Notes: generated from the letters alone by a model not told the origin. 7,793 bases of DNA from Pseudomonadota bacterium (GCA_021779655.1 JAJYAF010000089.1:1-7793); one strand, 5' to 3'; shown: positions 1 to 7,636, counted from the first letter of the stretch. A program made the numbers and translations.

Positions 1-1040
1 CTTCGCAGGAAGCGATCAAGGAGCTGGGCACCAATGGCGGCGGGTTTTTCAACGCGAACTCGGCACATCCATTCGAGAATCCGAACGCCTGGACGAATCT
101 GCTGGAAACCTGGCTGCTGCTGGTCATCGGCTTTTCGCTTCCCATCGCCTTCGGCCATATGCTGAAAGATACCAGGCAGGGCCATGCCTTGATGGCGGCG
201 ATGGCGGTCATCCTCGCGCTCGGCTGCATCGGCGCTTATGCGGCGGAAGCCGCCGGTAATCCGCTGCATATCGCGGCCGGACTTTCCTCGCATGGCGGCA
301 ACTGGGAGGGCAAGGAGATGCGTTTCGGCATTCCTGCCTCCACGACGTTCAATGTCGCCGCTACCGGAACATCCACCGGCGCGGTGGATAGTTTCACGGA
401 TAGTTACATGCCTCTCGGCGGGGCGATACCGCTCTTCCTGATGCAGCTGGGCGAACTCGCGCCGGGCGGCGTTGGTTCCGGCTTCTATACGATCGTCGTC
501 TTCGCATTGCTTTCGGTGTTCGTCGCCGGCCTCATGGTTGGCCGGACGCCGGAATATCTGGGCAAGAAAGTGCAGGCGAGGGAGATAAAGCTTGCCATGC
601 TGGCGGTGCTGATTCTCACCTTGTTCATCCTGGGAGGCGCGGGTTTTTCCCTGATGACGAAATCCGGGCTGGGTTCGCTTGCCAATGGCGGGCCGCACGG
701 ATTGAGCGAAATGCTGTATGCCTGGACCTCAGCCACGGAAAACAATGGCAGCGCCTTCGCGGGCATTTCCGCCGACACACCGCTGCTGGATTACGGCCTC
801 GGTTCGGCCATGCTGTTCGGCCGCTTTGCTTTCCTGATCCCCGTTCTCGCGATTGCGGGCTCGCTTGCCGCCAAGCCGAAACTCCCCGCGAGTACCGGCA
901 CTTTTCCAACCCATGGGGCGCTGTTCATCGGTCTGCTCATCGGCGTGATCGTCATCATGGGCGGGCTGCAGTACCTGCCCGCGGATACTCTCGGGCCGCT
1001 TGCCGACCATTACCTCCTTTATGCCGGCAAAACCTTTTAA
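1..1040 (+). CDS. kdpA: KdpA, potassium-binding channel subunit of the Kdp ATPase (5' truncated by window edge)
   Basis: KdpA is the inner-membrane subunit of KdpFABC that selects and conducts K+; it resembles four fused channel repeats. The reading frame is open from position 3 (no start in the window) to the TAA at 1038-1040, giving about 345 residues of a protein usually near 560, so roughly the first 215 are missing. Visible family signatures are the second pore loop GTNGGGFFNANSAHPFEN (from 27), the third around TSTGAVDSF (369-395), and the fourth with PHGLSEMLYAW followed by NNGSAFAG (693-764). Several hydrophobic helices lie between them. The ATG at 159 is internal and is not the start, because conserved KdpA sequence continues upstream of it. 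kdpB follows after 12 nt, so the genes are surely co-transcribed. The first pore loop, kdpF and the KdpE-regulated promoter would lie left of the window. Confidence 0.97.
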   Translation, partial: SQEAIKELGTNGGGFFNANSAHPFENPNAWTNLLETWLLLVIGFSLPIAFGHMLKDTRQGHALMAAMAVILALGCIGAYAAEAAGNPLHIAAGLSSHGGNWEGKEMRFGIPASTTFNVAATGTSTGAVDSFTDSYMPLGGAIPLFLMQLGELAPGGVGSGFYTIVVFALLSVFVAGLMVGRTPEYLGKKVQAREIKLAMLAVLILTLFILGGAGFSLMTKSGLGSLANGGPHGLSEMLYAWTSATENNGSAFAGISADTPLLDYGLGSAMLFGRFAFLIPVLAIAGSLAAKPKLPASTGTFPTHGALFIGLLIGVIVIMGGLQYLPADTLGPLADHYLLYAGKTF

Positions 1041-1043
1041 GGA
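1039..1043 (+). promoter_or_regulatory. Ribosome binding site of kdpB
   Basis: AAGGA overlaps the kdpA stop codon and sits 9 nt before the kdpB ATG at 1053. It supports this start and tight co-translation within the operon. Confidence 0.7.
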
Positions 1044-1052
1044 CTTTCCACA

Positions 1053-3089
1053 ATGACAACGAATGCCGAAGCGATTTCGCTGTTTGACCGGGACATTCTC
1101 ACGCGTGCCTGCGGCGATGCCGTCGTCAAGCTCAACCCCGCTACCCTGGTCCGCAATCCGGTTATTTTCGTGACCGAAATCGTCGCGCTGTTGACGACCG
1201 TGGTGGGTTTTGAAGCCATGATCGGCCATCGGCCGGCCGCTTTCGCCCTGGCGATCGCGGTGGGGCTGTGGTTCACGGTGCTCTTTGCCACCTTTGCGGA
1301 AGCCGTGGCCGAAGGGCGGGGGCGTGCCCGGGCGGAGAGCATGCGGCGCGCCCGCTCCGACACCATGGCAAAGCTGATCCTCGACCCGCGCGAGCGCAAT
1401 ATCTTCCAGCCGGTGCCCGCGCCCGACCTCAATAAAGGCGATCTGGTGCTGGTTGAAGCGGGGGATATCATCCCCTCGGACGGCGAGATCGTTGAAGGGG
1501 TCGCAAGCGTGAACGAGAGCGCGATCACGGGCGAATCCGCGCCGGTCGTGCGGGAGGCGGGGGGTGACCGGTCCGCTGTCACCGGCGGCACGCATCTTGT
1601 CTCCGACTGGCTGGTCATCCGCATTACGGCCGATGCGGGGTCCACCTTTCTCGACCGGATGATCGCGCTTGTCGAGGGGGCGGAGCGCCGCAAGACGCCG
1701 AACGAAATCGCGCTCGATATCCTGCTTGCCGGGCTGACGCTGATCTTTCTGCTGGCGGTCGTCACGCTGGTCGGGTTCGGCAGCTATTCGGCCACGCATT
1801 TTTCCGTGCCCGTGCTGGCCGCGTTGCTGGTTTGCCTGATTCCCACCACCATCGGCGGGCTGCTTTCGGCCATCGGCATCGCCGGCATGGATCGGCTGAT
1901 CCGGTTCAATGTGGTCGCCACCTCCGGGCGTGCGGTGGAGGCCGCCGGCGATGTGGATGCCTTGCTGCTCGACAAGACCGGCACCATCACCTTCGGCAAC
2001 CGCATGGCATCGGGCTTCTATCCGGTGGCGGGCGTGGCCGAGCCTGACCTCGCGGAGGCGGCCGCGATTTCCAGCCTGGGCGACGAGACGCCCGAGGGCC
2101 GTTCCATCGTGACATTGGCTCGGGAAAAATATGGCTGTACGCCAGCGCTGCCGGCGGGTGCCGTGGTTATTCCCTTCAGCGCCAGCACGCGCATATCGGG
2201 CGTCGATCTGTCCGGGCGCTCCTATCGCAAGGGCGCGGTCGATTCGGTGCTTAAAACACTGAATGTTCAGCCGCCCGCGGCGTTCACCGAAACGGTGACG
2301 CGCATCGGCCGCGCCGGGTCAACGCCGCTTGCCGTTGCGTCCGGGGACAAGCTGCTCGGGGTCATCGAGCTCAAGGACATCGTCAAGCCCGGCATTCGCG
2401 AGCGTTTCGCATCCTTGCGCAAAATGGGCATCCGCACGGTAATGGTCACCGGCGATAACCGTATCACCGCCGCCGCCATCGCCGCCGAAGCCGGGGTGGA
2501 CGATTACATCGCGGAGGCGACGCCACAGGACAAGCTCGATTACATTCGCCGGGTGCAGGCGGAAGGCCGGCTGGTCGCCATGTGCGGCGACGGCACCAAC
2601 GATGCGCCGGCGCTGGCCCAGGCCGATGTCGGCGTGGCGATGCAAAGCGGCACACAGGCGGCGCGCGAAGCCGGCAACATGGTGGATTTGGACAGCGATC
2701 CGACCAAGCTCATCGAAATCGTCGAGATCGGCAAGCAACTGCTGATTACCCGAGGGGCGCTGACGACGTTTTCCATCGCCAACGATATTTCCAAATATTT
2801 CGCCATTCTGCCGGCGATCTTCGCCGCGACCTATCCCCAGCTCGAAGCGCTGAATGTCATGCATCTGCGCACGCCGGAAAGCGCTATTATTTCCGCCGTC
2901 ATCTTCAACGCCCTGATCATCGTGGCACTGGTGCCGCTGGCTTTGCGGGGGGTGGCGTTCCGCGCCATCGGCGCTGCCGCATTGTTGCGCCGCAACCTGC
3001 TCATCTACGGCGTGGGCGGCATCGTCGCGCCTTTCATCGGCATAAAGCTCATCGACATGGTGCTTTCCGCCTGCCATGTCTTTTCGTGA
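1053..3089 (+). CDS. kdpB: KdpB, P-type ATPase catalytic subunit of the Kdp potassium pump
   Basis: KdpB hydrolyses ATP to drive K+ import through KdpA in the inner membrane. Its 678 residues match the family length (about 680). The actuator motif TGES is at residues 159-162; Ser162 is the position reported in E. coli as an inhibitory phosphorylation site. The phosphorylation motif DKTGT begins at Asp307. The nucleotide domain shows FSASTRISG and RKGAVDS, and the hinge has VTGDN and GDGTNDAP (about 512-519). The membrane motif [11 protein letters not shown] has Asp578 and Lys581, the charged pair implicated in coupling transport to ATP hydrolysis. Hydrophobic stretches near 30-80, 215-270 and 570-670 fit the seven-helix plan. 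The ATG is preceded by AAGGA with good spacing. All catalytic residues are present, so the enzyme should be active. It lies 12 nt after kdpA and 12 nt before kdpC. Confidence 0.98.
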   Translation: MTTNAEAISLFDRDILTRACGDAVVKLNPATLVRNPVIFVTEIVALLTTVVGFEAMIGHRPAAFALAIAVGLWFTVLFATFAEAVAEGRGRARAESMRRARSDTMAKLILDPRERNIFQPVPAPDLNKGDLVLVEAGDIIPSDGEIVEGVASVNESAITGESAPVVREAGGDRSAVTGGTHLVSDWLVIRITADAGSTFLDRMIALVEGAERRKTPNEIALDILLAGLTLIFLLAVVTLVGFGSYSATHFSVPVLAALLVCLIPTTIGGLLSAIGIAGMDRLIRFNVVATSGRAVEAAGDVDALLLDKTGTITFGNRMASGFYPVAGVAEPDLAEAAAISSLGDETPEGRSIVTLAREKYGCTPALPAGAVVIPFSASTRISGVDLSGRSYRKGAVDSVLKTLNVQPPAAFTETVTRIGRAGSTPLAVASGDKLLGVIELKDIVKPGIRERFASLRKMGIRTVMVTGDNRITAAAIAAEAGVDDYIAEATPQDKLDYIRRVQAEGRLVAMCGDGTNDAPALAQADVGVAMQSGTQAAREAGNMVDLDSDPTKLIEIVEIGKQLLITRGALTTFSIANDISKYFAILPAIFAATYPQLEALNVMHLRTPESAIISAVIFNALIIVALVPLALRGVAFRAIGAAALLRRNLLIYGVGGIVAPFIGIKLIDMVLSACHVFS

Positions 3090-3092
3090 AGG
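3088..3092 (+). promoter_or_regulatory. Ribosome binding site of kdpC
   Basis: GAAGG overlaps the kdpB TGA stop and ends 9 nt before the kdpC ATG at 3102. It supports this start and mirrors the arrangement at the kdpA-kdpB junction. Confidence 0.55.
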
Positions 3093-3101
3093 TTACGAAA
3101 A

Positions 3102-3677
3102 ATGTTATCATTTACGCGTGAACTCCGTCCCGCGCTTTCGCTGGTTGCCCTTTTCACCATTTTCCTCGGTCTTCTGCTGCCCGGCCTGTTTACTGGCATC
3201 ATGCAGTCCGTTCTGCCGTTCCAGGCCGATGGCAGCCTGATCAGGCAGCGGGGCGAGGTCATTGGTTCGGCCTTGATCGGCCAGAACTTCACCGGCCCGG
3301 CCTATTTCACGCCCCGGCCCTCGGCGCTGGACAAGCCATACGATGCCGCAACGTCCGGCGCTTCCAATCTCGGCCCCGCCAGCGCGCAACTGCTGGCCAA
3401 TGTCAGGAATAATGTCGCGGCCTATGTGAAAGCCTATGGCCCGGGTCCGGTCCCGGCGGATGCGGTCACCGCTTCGGGCTCGGGGCTCGATCCCGACATT
3501 TCGCTTGCCAATGCGCTGCGTCAGGCGCCGGCTATCGCCAAGGCCCGGAATCTGCCGGTGGGGAAGGTGGTCGATCTCGTCAATGCCGTCGCGCATCGCG
3601 GCTTTTTTGGTATTATCGGCACCGACCATGTCAACGTGCTGCGGCTGAACCTCGCGCTCGACGCGATGGCAAAATAA
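3102..3677 (+). CDS. kdpC: KdpC, membrane-anchored accessory subunit of the Kdp ATPase
   Basis: KdpC stabilises the KdpFABC complex and has been proposed to raise ATP affinity; its soluble part lies on the periplasmic side. The 191 residues match the usual length (about 190). One N-terminal membrane helix spans about residues 12-33. The family signature follows: GSALIGQNF (55-63), YFTPRPSA (68-75) and SGASNLGP (85-92). The C-terminus VNVLRLNLALDAM is also typical. No part is missing. Translation starts at an ATG with GAAGG upstream. It is the last gene of the structural operon here: the next gene, 30 nt downstream, lies on the opposite strand. In E. coli, kdpD follows kdpC directly. Confidence 0.97.
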   Translation: MLSFTRELRPALSLVALFTIFLGLLLPGLFTGIMQSVLPFQADGSLIRQRGEVIGSALIGQNFTGPAYFTPRPSALDKPYDAATSGASNLGPASAQLLANVRNNVAAYVKAYGPGPVPADAVTASGSGLDPDISLANALRQAPAIAKARNLPVGKVVDLVNAVAHRGFFGIIGTDHVNVLRLNLALDAMAK

Positions 3678-3683
3678 CGTGGC

Positions 3684-3727
3684 GCTGGCGGCGGCGTGCC
3701 GGACAGCTCAGTTCAGCCGCCGCCAGC
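3684..3727. terminator. Perfect 12-bp inverted repeat at the kdpC / DUF2147 convergent 3' ends, possible terminator
   Basis: The arm GCTGGCGGCGGC (3684-3695) is exactly complementary to GCCGCCGCCAGC (3716-3727), with a 20-nt loop. It begins 7 nt after the kdpC stop, and its second arm covers the last sense codons of the DUF2147 gene. Read on the minus strand, the stem is followed after 6 nt by TTATTTT, a weak U-tract. On the plus strand no U-run follows, only CGATGCCTTTG. It could end transcription of the minus-strand gene and hinder read-through from kdpC. The long loop and offset U-tract make this uncertain, and part of the match is fixed by Trp-Arg-Arg codons. Confidence 0.4.
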
Positions 3728-4097
3728 CGATGCCTTTGCAGATGACGCCGAACAGCACGCAGCCGCTGGTCTCCATCCGGTTTCCTTGCAATGTTACGGT
3801 CATGCGATAGGTCAGTCCTCGCCGCACGTCATAGGCGAGGCCCTGATACCGGCTGTCGGAGACGGGGTGCATCTTCAGGATGATCCTGTCGCCCACCTTC
3901 TCCGGCCCCTCCGGCCGCTTGACCCAGGTGTTCACGGCGCAGAAATCTTCGCCGCAGCGGCTGACCATCATGCGCACCCTGCCATTATCGCGCAGCCAGT
4001 TTCCCGTAGGGTCCATCGGCCGCGCCGCAGCCGGCCCCGTGGCCCAGGCGAACAGCGCAAGCCACACCCATAATCTTCCTGTCCGGATGTTGCCCAT
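3708..4097 (-). CDS. DUF2147 family small secreted protein
   Basis: A 129-residue protein of unknown biochemical function. A clear signal peptide is present: basic n-region to Arg8, hydrophobic core LWVWLALFAWA (9-19) and an Ala-Ala-Ala site with likely cleavage after residue 25, so a mature protein of about 104 residues in the periplasm. The mature part resembles DUF2147: GNW near 32-34, CGEDFC (48-53), a GLAYDVRRGLTYRM segment (86-99) and a C-terminal GCVLFGVICKGIGWRRL block. Cys48, Cys53, Cys113 and Cys120 could form two disulphides. The start is ATG; no in-frame ATG, GTG or TTG was found in the 42 nt examined upstream. A purine run (GAGGGGG) abuts the ATG, closer than ideal for a ribosome site. 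The gene is convergent with kdpC and divergent from kdpD. Family assignment rests on motif resemblance only; a role in K+ homeostasis is not shown. Confidence 0.8.
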   Translation of the reverse strand: MGNIRTGRLWVWLALFAWATGPAAARPMDPTGNWLRDNGRVRMMVSRCGEDFCAVNTWVKRPEGPEKVGDRIILKMHPVSDSRYQGLAYDVRRGLTYRMTVTLQGNRMETSGCVLFGVICKGIGWRRLN

Positions 4098-4133
4098 CCC
4101 CCTCGACTCGCTTGCCAGCCTCCCGGCGTGCTG

Positions 4134-4161
4134 ATTAACCAGTTCCGGCTGGCCGGTTCAA
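4134..4161 (-). promoter_or_regulatory. Candidate sigma-70-like promoter for the DUF2147 gene
   Basis: On the minus strand, TTGAAC (4161-4156) is separated by 16 nt from GTTAAT (4139-4134), each matching 4 of 6 consensus bases. Transcription would begin about 30 nt upstream of the ATG at 4097. Such matches are common by chance, so this is tentative. Confidence 0.25.
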
Positions 4162-4172
4162 CCCGGCGCTCA

Positions 4173-4189
4173 CGCGCGGTGGCCGCGCG
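4173..4189. repeat. 7-bp inverted repeat (CGCGCGG-TGG-CCGCGCG) upstream of kdpD
   Basis: The two 7-nt arms are perfectly complementary around a 3-nt spacer, and the structure ends 46 nt before the kdpD ATG. It could be a DNA operator or an RNA hairpin in a kdpD leader. It is made only of G and C in a GC-rich genome, so chance is a real alternative. No T-run follows it, so it is not a classic terminator. Confidence 0.3.
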
Positions 4190-4235
4190 GGAAACGCTAC
4201 CAAATCCGCCCGCGCCGTTTTAACCTTGCGGCACG

Positions 4236-6857
4236 ATGAATCGCGATGGCCGTCCCGATCCGGATGCCCTGCTTGCCACGCTGCGCCGGGAGAACCGCGG
4301 GCGGCTGAAGATTTTCCTCGGCGCCGCGCCGGGGGTCGGTAAGACCTGGGAAATGCTGGCCGCCGCCGACCATAAGCGGCAGGCGGGCGTGGACGTGGTG
4401 GTGGGGCTGGTTGAAACGCATGGCCGCGCCGATACCGCCCGGCAGATCGGCGCGCTGGAGGTTCTGCCACGGCTGAAAATCCCGTATCGCGAGCAGTTGC
4501 TGGAGGAATGCGACCTGGATGCGGCGCTTGAGCGCAAGCCGGCGCTGCTGCTGGTGGATGAGCTTGCCCACAGCAATCCGCCGGGGCTGCGCCATGCCAA
4601 GCGCTGGCAGGACGTGCGGGAAGTGCTGGATGCGGGGATCGATGTCTGGACCACGCTCAACATCCAGCATCTGGAAAGCCTGAACGATCAGGTTGCCCGC
4701 ATTACCGGTGTGCGGGTGGCGGAAACGCTGCCGGATACCGTTCTTGATCTCGCGGATGAAATCGAACTCGTGGATCTGCCGCCGGCGGAGCTGCGCGGGC
4801 GGCTGACGGAGGGCAAAATCTACCGTCAGGACGTCGCCAACCGTGCCTTGGGCGAATTCTTCCGGGAGGGCAATCTCGTCGCCCTTCGGGAAATGGCGTT
4901 GCGACGCGCGGCGCAGCGGGTGGATAAGGACGTTTCCACCTATATGCGGGCGCAGGCGATCCCCGGACCCTGGCCGGCGGCCGAGCGCGTGCTGGCGCTG
5001 GTGGGACCCGATGCCTCAGCCGGAAATGTCGTGCGCCACGCCGCCAGGCTGGCGGATGCGCTGCGCGCGCCGCTGGTCGCCTTTCATGCCGAACGGGCTG
5101 ACGACAATGCCGGGGTTCAGCATGCGCTCGACCTTGCCGTGCAGCTCGGCGGCACGGTGGAGACCACCACCACCTCGGATATCGTCACCGCGATCCTGGA
5201 CTACGCGGCGAAACAGAATGTCACCCATATCGTCGTCGGGCGCGGCGCGGCGCGGCGCTGGCGGAGGCTTTTTGGCCGTTCGATCGGTGAACTGCTCACC
5301 CGCAAGGCCGCTGCCTTCACCCTGCACTTCGTGCCGGTGCCGGCCGCCGCGGCGCCGCGCGCGATGCCTTCATGGCCGGAATTCGCCTGGCGGGCCTATG
5401 CCGTCATCGCCGGAATGCTGGCGGTTCTCACTCTGGCGGGCGTGCTCTTTCGCCACGGCATTCCTCGGGAAGCCATGGGGATGGTGTTCATCGGCGCGAT
5501 CGTGGCCGCCGCGAGCCGCTTTGGCCTCACCGCCGGGCTGGTTACGGCGCTTGGCGGCTTTCTGTGCTGGAATCTCTTTTTCCTCCCCCCCTTCTACACG
5601 CTTTCCATCGCCGACCCGCGGGACGTGGTGGCGCTTGCGGTTTTTCTCATCACCGGCGTCGTTACCGGCTCGCTTGCCGGCCGGGTTCGGGTGGAAGCGC
5701 AAAACGCCAGCGCCCGGATAGAGGCGTTGCGCCGGATCTCGCTCTTCGGTCAGCGCTTCTCCCGCGCCGCCACGCAGCCGCAACTGTTGCGCGAGACGGC
5801 CGGGGAGGCCGCGGCGGTAACCACCGGCGGCGCCGTGCTGCTTGCCGAAAACGGCATCCTGCAGGCGCCGGTGCGCGAGCCGCCCGGCACCACGCTGGAT
5901 GACGCGGCGCTGGCGGCGGCTGACTGGTCGTTCCGCAATAATATTGAAACCGGCATCGGCACCGCCACGCTGCCCTCCGTCCCCTGGCGGTTCATTCCGA
6001 TGCGCGTGAACGGCGCGCCCATCGGCATTCTCGGCGCGCGGCCCGCCGGACCGCCGCCGGAGCCGCTGAACCAGACTTTATCCGCCCTCGCCGATCAGGC
6101 CGCGATGGCGCTGGAGCGCGTACGCCTGACCGTGAGAGCGGCGCAAGGCCAGGCGCGGGAGGACAGCCAGAAGCTGCTTACCGCGCTGCTCTCATCGCTT
6201 TCGCACGATCTGCGCACGCCGCTCACCGCCATCCGGGGCGCGGCGGAGACGCTCGCCCGGTCGGGCGATTCCCTGGACGCCGAGACCCGTGCCGATCTGC
6301 TGGCCAGTATCACGCAGGACAGCGAACGCATGACCAGGTTCCTGTCCAACATCATGGAAATGGCGCGGGTGGAAACCGGCGAGATCGTCGCCCGCCAGGA
6401 AAGGCTGCGCCTTGCCGATATCGTCGAGGCGGCGATCATGCGGGTTCCGGGCGCCATGTATGCCGGTGTCAATATCGCGGACGATGCGACGCATGTGCGC
6501 GCCGACCCGGCATTGCTGGAACAGGTCCTGGTGAATATCCTGGACAACGCGGTGAAATATTCGGCGGAGGGCAGCCGTATCACCATTACCGCGCGGCGCA
6601 ATGCGGGCAGGGTGGCGATTGCCATCGGCGATGAGGGCGTTGGCATTCCGGCCGCCGATCTGCCGCATGTCTTCGACAGTTTTTTCCGCGCGACCCGTGG
6701 CGACCGCGTGGCCCCGGGAACCGGCTTGGGCCTTGCCATCGCCAAGGCCTTCGTGGAAGCGATGGGCGGGTCCATCCGGGCCCAGAGCCCTCGGCTCGAT
6801 CTGGCCGTGGATGGCGCGCCGGGAACCGTCATCACCGTGGAACTGCCGGCGGCGTGA
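4236..6857 (+). CDS. kdpD: KdpD, sensor histidine kinase for potassium limitation
   Basis: KdpD is an inner-membrane kinase that phosphorylates and dephosphorylates KdpE in response to K+ supply and osmotic stress. Its 873 residues compare with 894 in E. coli. Domain order: N-terminal KdpD domain (about 20-235) with Walker A GAAPGVGKT (29-37), a Walker-B-like ALLLVDE (103-109) and TTLNIQHLESLND; a universal-stress-protein-like domain (about 250-368); four membrane helices (about 387-406, 412-430, 434-452, 464-483); a GAF-like region (about 499-630); the HisKA domain with SHDLRTPLT and phosphoacceptor His657; and the ATPase domain with N-box Asn771, DEGVGI (799-804) and GTGLGL (828-833). All are intact. 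A TAA at 4221-4223 lies in frame just upstream with no alternative start codon between, so ATG 4236 is the likely start although no Shine-Dalgarno is evident. The end overlaps kdpE. Confidence 0.97.
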   Translation: MNRDGRPDPDALLATLRRENRGRLKIFLGAAPGVGKTWEMLAAADHKRQAGVDVVVGLVETHGRADTARQIGALEVLPRLKIPYREQLLEECDLDAALERKPALLLVDELAHSNPPGLRHAKRWQDVREVLDAGIDVWTTLNIQHLESLNDQVARITGVRVAETLPDTVLDLADEIELVDLPPAELRGRLTEGKIYRQDVANRALGEFFREGNLVALREMALRRAAQRVDKDVSTYMRAQAIPGPWPAAERVLALVGPDASAGNVVRHAARLADALRAPLVAFHAERADDNAGVQHALDLAVQLGGTVETTTTSDIVTAILDYAAKQNVTHIVVGRGAARRWRRLFGRSIGELLTRKAAAFTLHFVPVPAAAAPRAMPSWPEFAWRAYAVIAGMLAVLTLAGVLFRHGIPREAMGMVFIGAIVAAASRFGLTAGLVTALGGFLCWNLFFLPPFYTLSIADPRDVVALAVFLITGVVTGSLAGRVRVEAQNASARIEALRRISLFGQRFSRAATQPQLLRETAGEAAAVTTGGAVLLAENGILQAPVREPPGTTLDDAALAAADWSFRNNIETGIGTATLPSVPWRFIPMRVNGAPIGILGARPAGPPPEPLNQTLSALADQAAMALERVRLTVRAAQGQAREDSQKLLTALLSSLSHDLRTPLTAIRGAAETLARSGDSLDAETRADLLASITQDSERMTRFLSNIMEMARVETGEIVARQERLRLADIVEAAIMRVPGAMYAGVNIADDATHVRADPALLEQVLVNILDNAVKYSAEGSRITITARRNAGRVAIAIGDEGVGIPAADLPHVFDSFFRATRGDRVAPGTGLGLAIAKAFVEAMGGSIRAQSPRLDLAVDGAPGTVITVELPAA

Positions 6858-7543
6858 GTCCCTCTCTTGGCACGGTTCTCGTCGTCGATGACGAGCCGCA
6901 GATTCACCGTTTCCTCGGGCCGGCGCTCACCGCCGCCGGATACACGCCCTTGCGGGCGCAGCGCGGCGATGAAGCGTTGCGTCTTGCCGCCACGCGGGCG
7001 CCGGATGTGATCCTGCTCGATCTCGGGCTGCCGGATATGGATGGCGTGGAGGTGCTGGCGAAGCTCCGGGAATTTGCCGCGATTCCGGTTATCGTGCTCT
7101 CCGCGCGCGACCGGGAGGCGGAGAAGATCCGGGCGCTGGATGGGGGGGCGGACGACTATGTGGAAAAACCCTTCGCGCTTGGCGAGCTTCTGGCGCGCAT
7201 CCGCAGCGCGATGCGCCGGCAACTGCGCCAGGAGAACGCGGACAAGCCGTTTACCGCCGCCGGACTGACGATCGACCCGCTCTCGGCCAGGGTGACCCTC
7301 GACCAGGTTGAACTGCCGCTGACGAAGCGCGAACACGCGCTGCTGCTGCTGCTGGCGCGCAATCGCGGACGGGTGCTGACCCATCGGCAGATTTTAACCG
7401 CCATATGGGGGCCCGCGCACGCCGAGGACGTGGCCTATCTGCGGGTTTATATCGGCCAGCTTCGCCGCAAGCTGGGGCCGCGGGCGGGGGCCTTCGTGAT
7501 CACCGAGCCCGGGGTGGGCTACCGGCTCGCCGATGTGGAATGA
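6854..7543 (+). CDS. kdpE: KdpE, OmpR-family response regulator of the kdp operon
   Basis: KdpE is the DNA-binding partner of KdpD and activates the kdp structural operon when phosphorylated. The 229-residue length is typical. The receiver domain (about 7-120) has the acidic pair Asp12/Asp13, phosphoacceptor Asp56 in LLDLGLPDMDG, Ser83 and Lys105 in VEKPF. The winged-helix DNA-binding domain (about 132-226) ends with the hallmark LRVYIGQLRRKL and GVGYRL. The start is GTG, whose bases form a GTGA overlap with the kdpD TGA stop. No strong ribosome site precedes it, so translation is probably coupled to kdpD. The receiver begins five residues after this start, so little N-terminal sequence could be missing. 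Specificity for kdp is inferred from the adjacent kdpD and transporter genes. Confidence 0.96.
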   Translation: MSPSLGTVLVVDDEPQIHRFLGPALTAAGYTPLRAQRGDEALRLAATRAPDVILLDLGLPDMDGVEVLAKLREFAAIPVIVLSARDREAEKIRALDGGADDYVEKPFALGELLARIRSAMRRQLRQENADKPFTAAGLTIDPLSARVTLDQVELPLTKREHALLLLLARNRGRVLTHRQILTAIWGPAHAEDVAYLRVYIGQLRRKLGPRAGAFVITEPGVGYRLADVE

Positions 7544-7636
7544 GGCTGTTCCGGCGCGGCTGGTGATTCCTCGCGGAACTTGCCTCGCGCGGGCGCGGTG
7601 CCATTTCTGCTCTGCTTCTGCTTCTGCCGGTCGATA

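Larger units (their letters stand above)
4098..4235. other. Divergent intergenic region between the DUF2147 gene and kdpD
   Basis: This 138-nt gap must contain the minus-strand gene's promoter and probably an independent kdpD promoter. A weak plus-strand candidate is TTGCCA (4112-4117) with ATTAAC (4134-4139) at 16-nt spacing; the same AT-rich hexamer serves the minus-strand candidate. A 7-bp inverted repeat lies at 4173-4189. I see no convincing KdpE operator. Confidence 0.5.

Noticed and set aside
159..161. ATG as a possible start of kdpA
   Set aside because: Conserved KdpA sequence, including the GTNGGGFF pore loop, continues in the same frame to the window edge, so the gene is truncated by the window and this is an internal methionine.
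729..1799. Long minus-strand open frame (356 codons) across the kdpA-kdpB junction
   Set aside because: It lies antisense to conserved transporter genes. Its composition (rich in Arg, Asp, Gly, His, Gln) is typical of GC-rich shadow frames, and it shows no recognisable domain.
2319..3077. Minus-strand open frame (252 codons) opposite kdpB
   Set aside because: It is a Gly/Asp/Arg/His/Gln-rich shadow opposite the conserved P-type ATPase hinge and membrane motifs.
3696..4073. Plus-strand open frame opposite the DUF2147 gene
   Set aside because: It has a His/Pro/Ala-rich sequence without a domain. The minus-strand frame has a signal peptide, paired cysteines and family motifs, so that strand is the coding one.
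6095..7384. Long minus-strand open frame (429 codons) opposite kdpD and kdpE
   Set aside because: It is antisense to conserved kinase and regulator domains. It has a low-complexity Arg/Ser/Ala composition and no recognisable domain, so it is a shadow of codon bias.
7548..7579. GTTCCG...CGGAAC inverted repeat just after kdpE as a terminator
   Set aside because: The stem is only 6 bp with a 20-nt loop and no following T-run, which is too weak to call.
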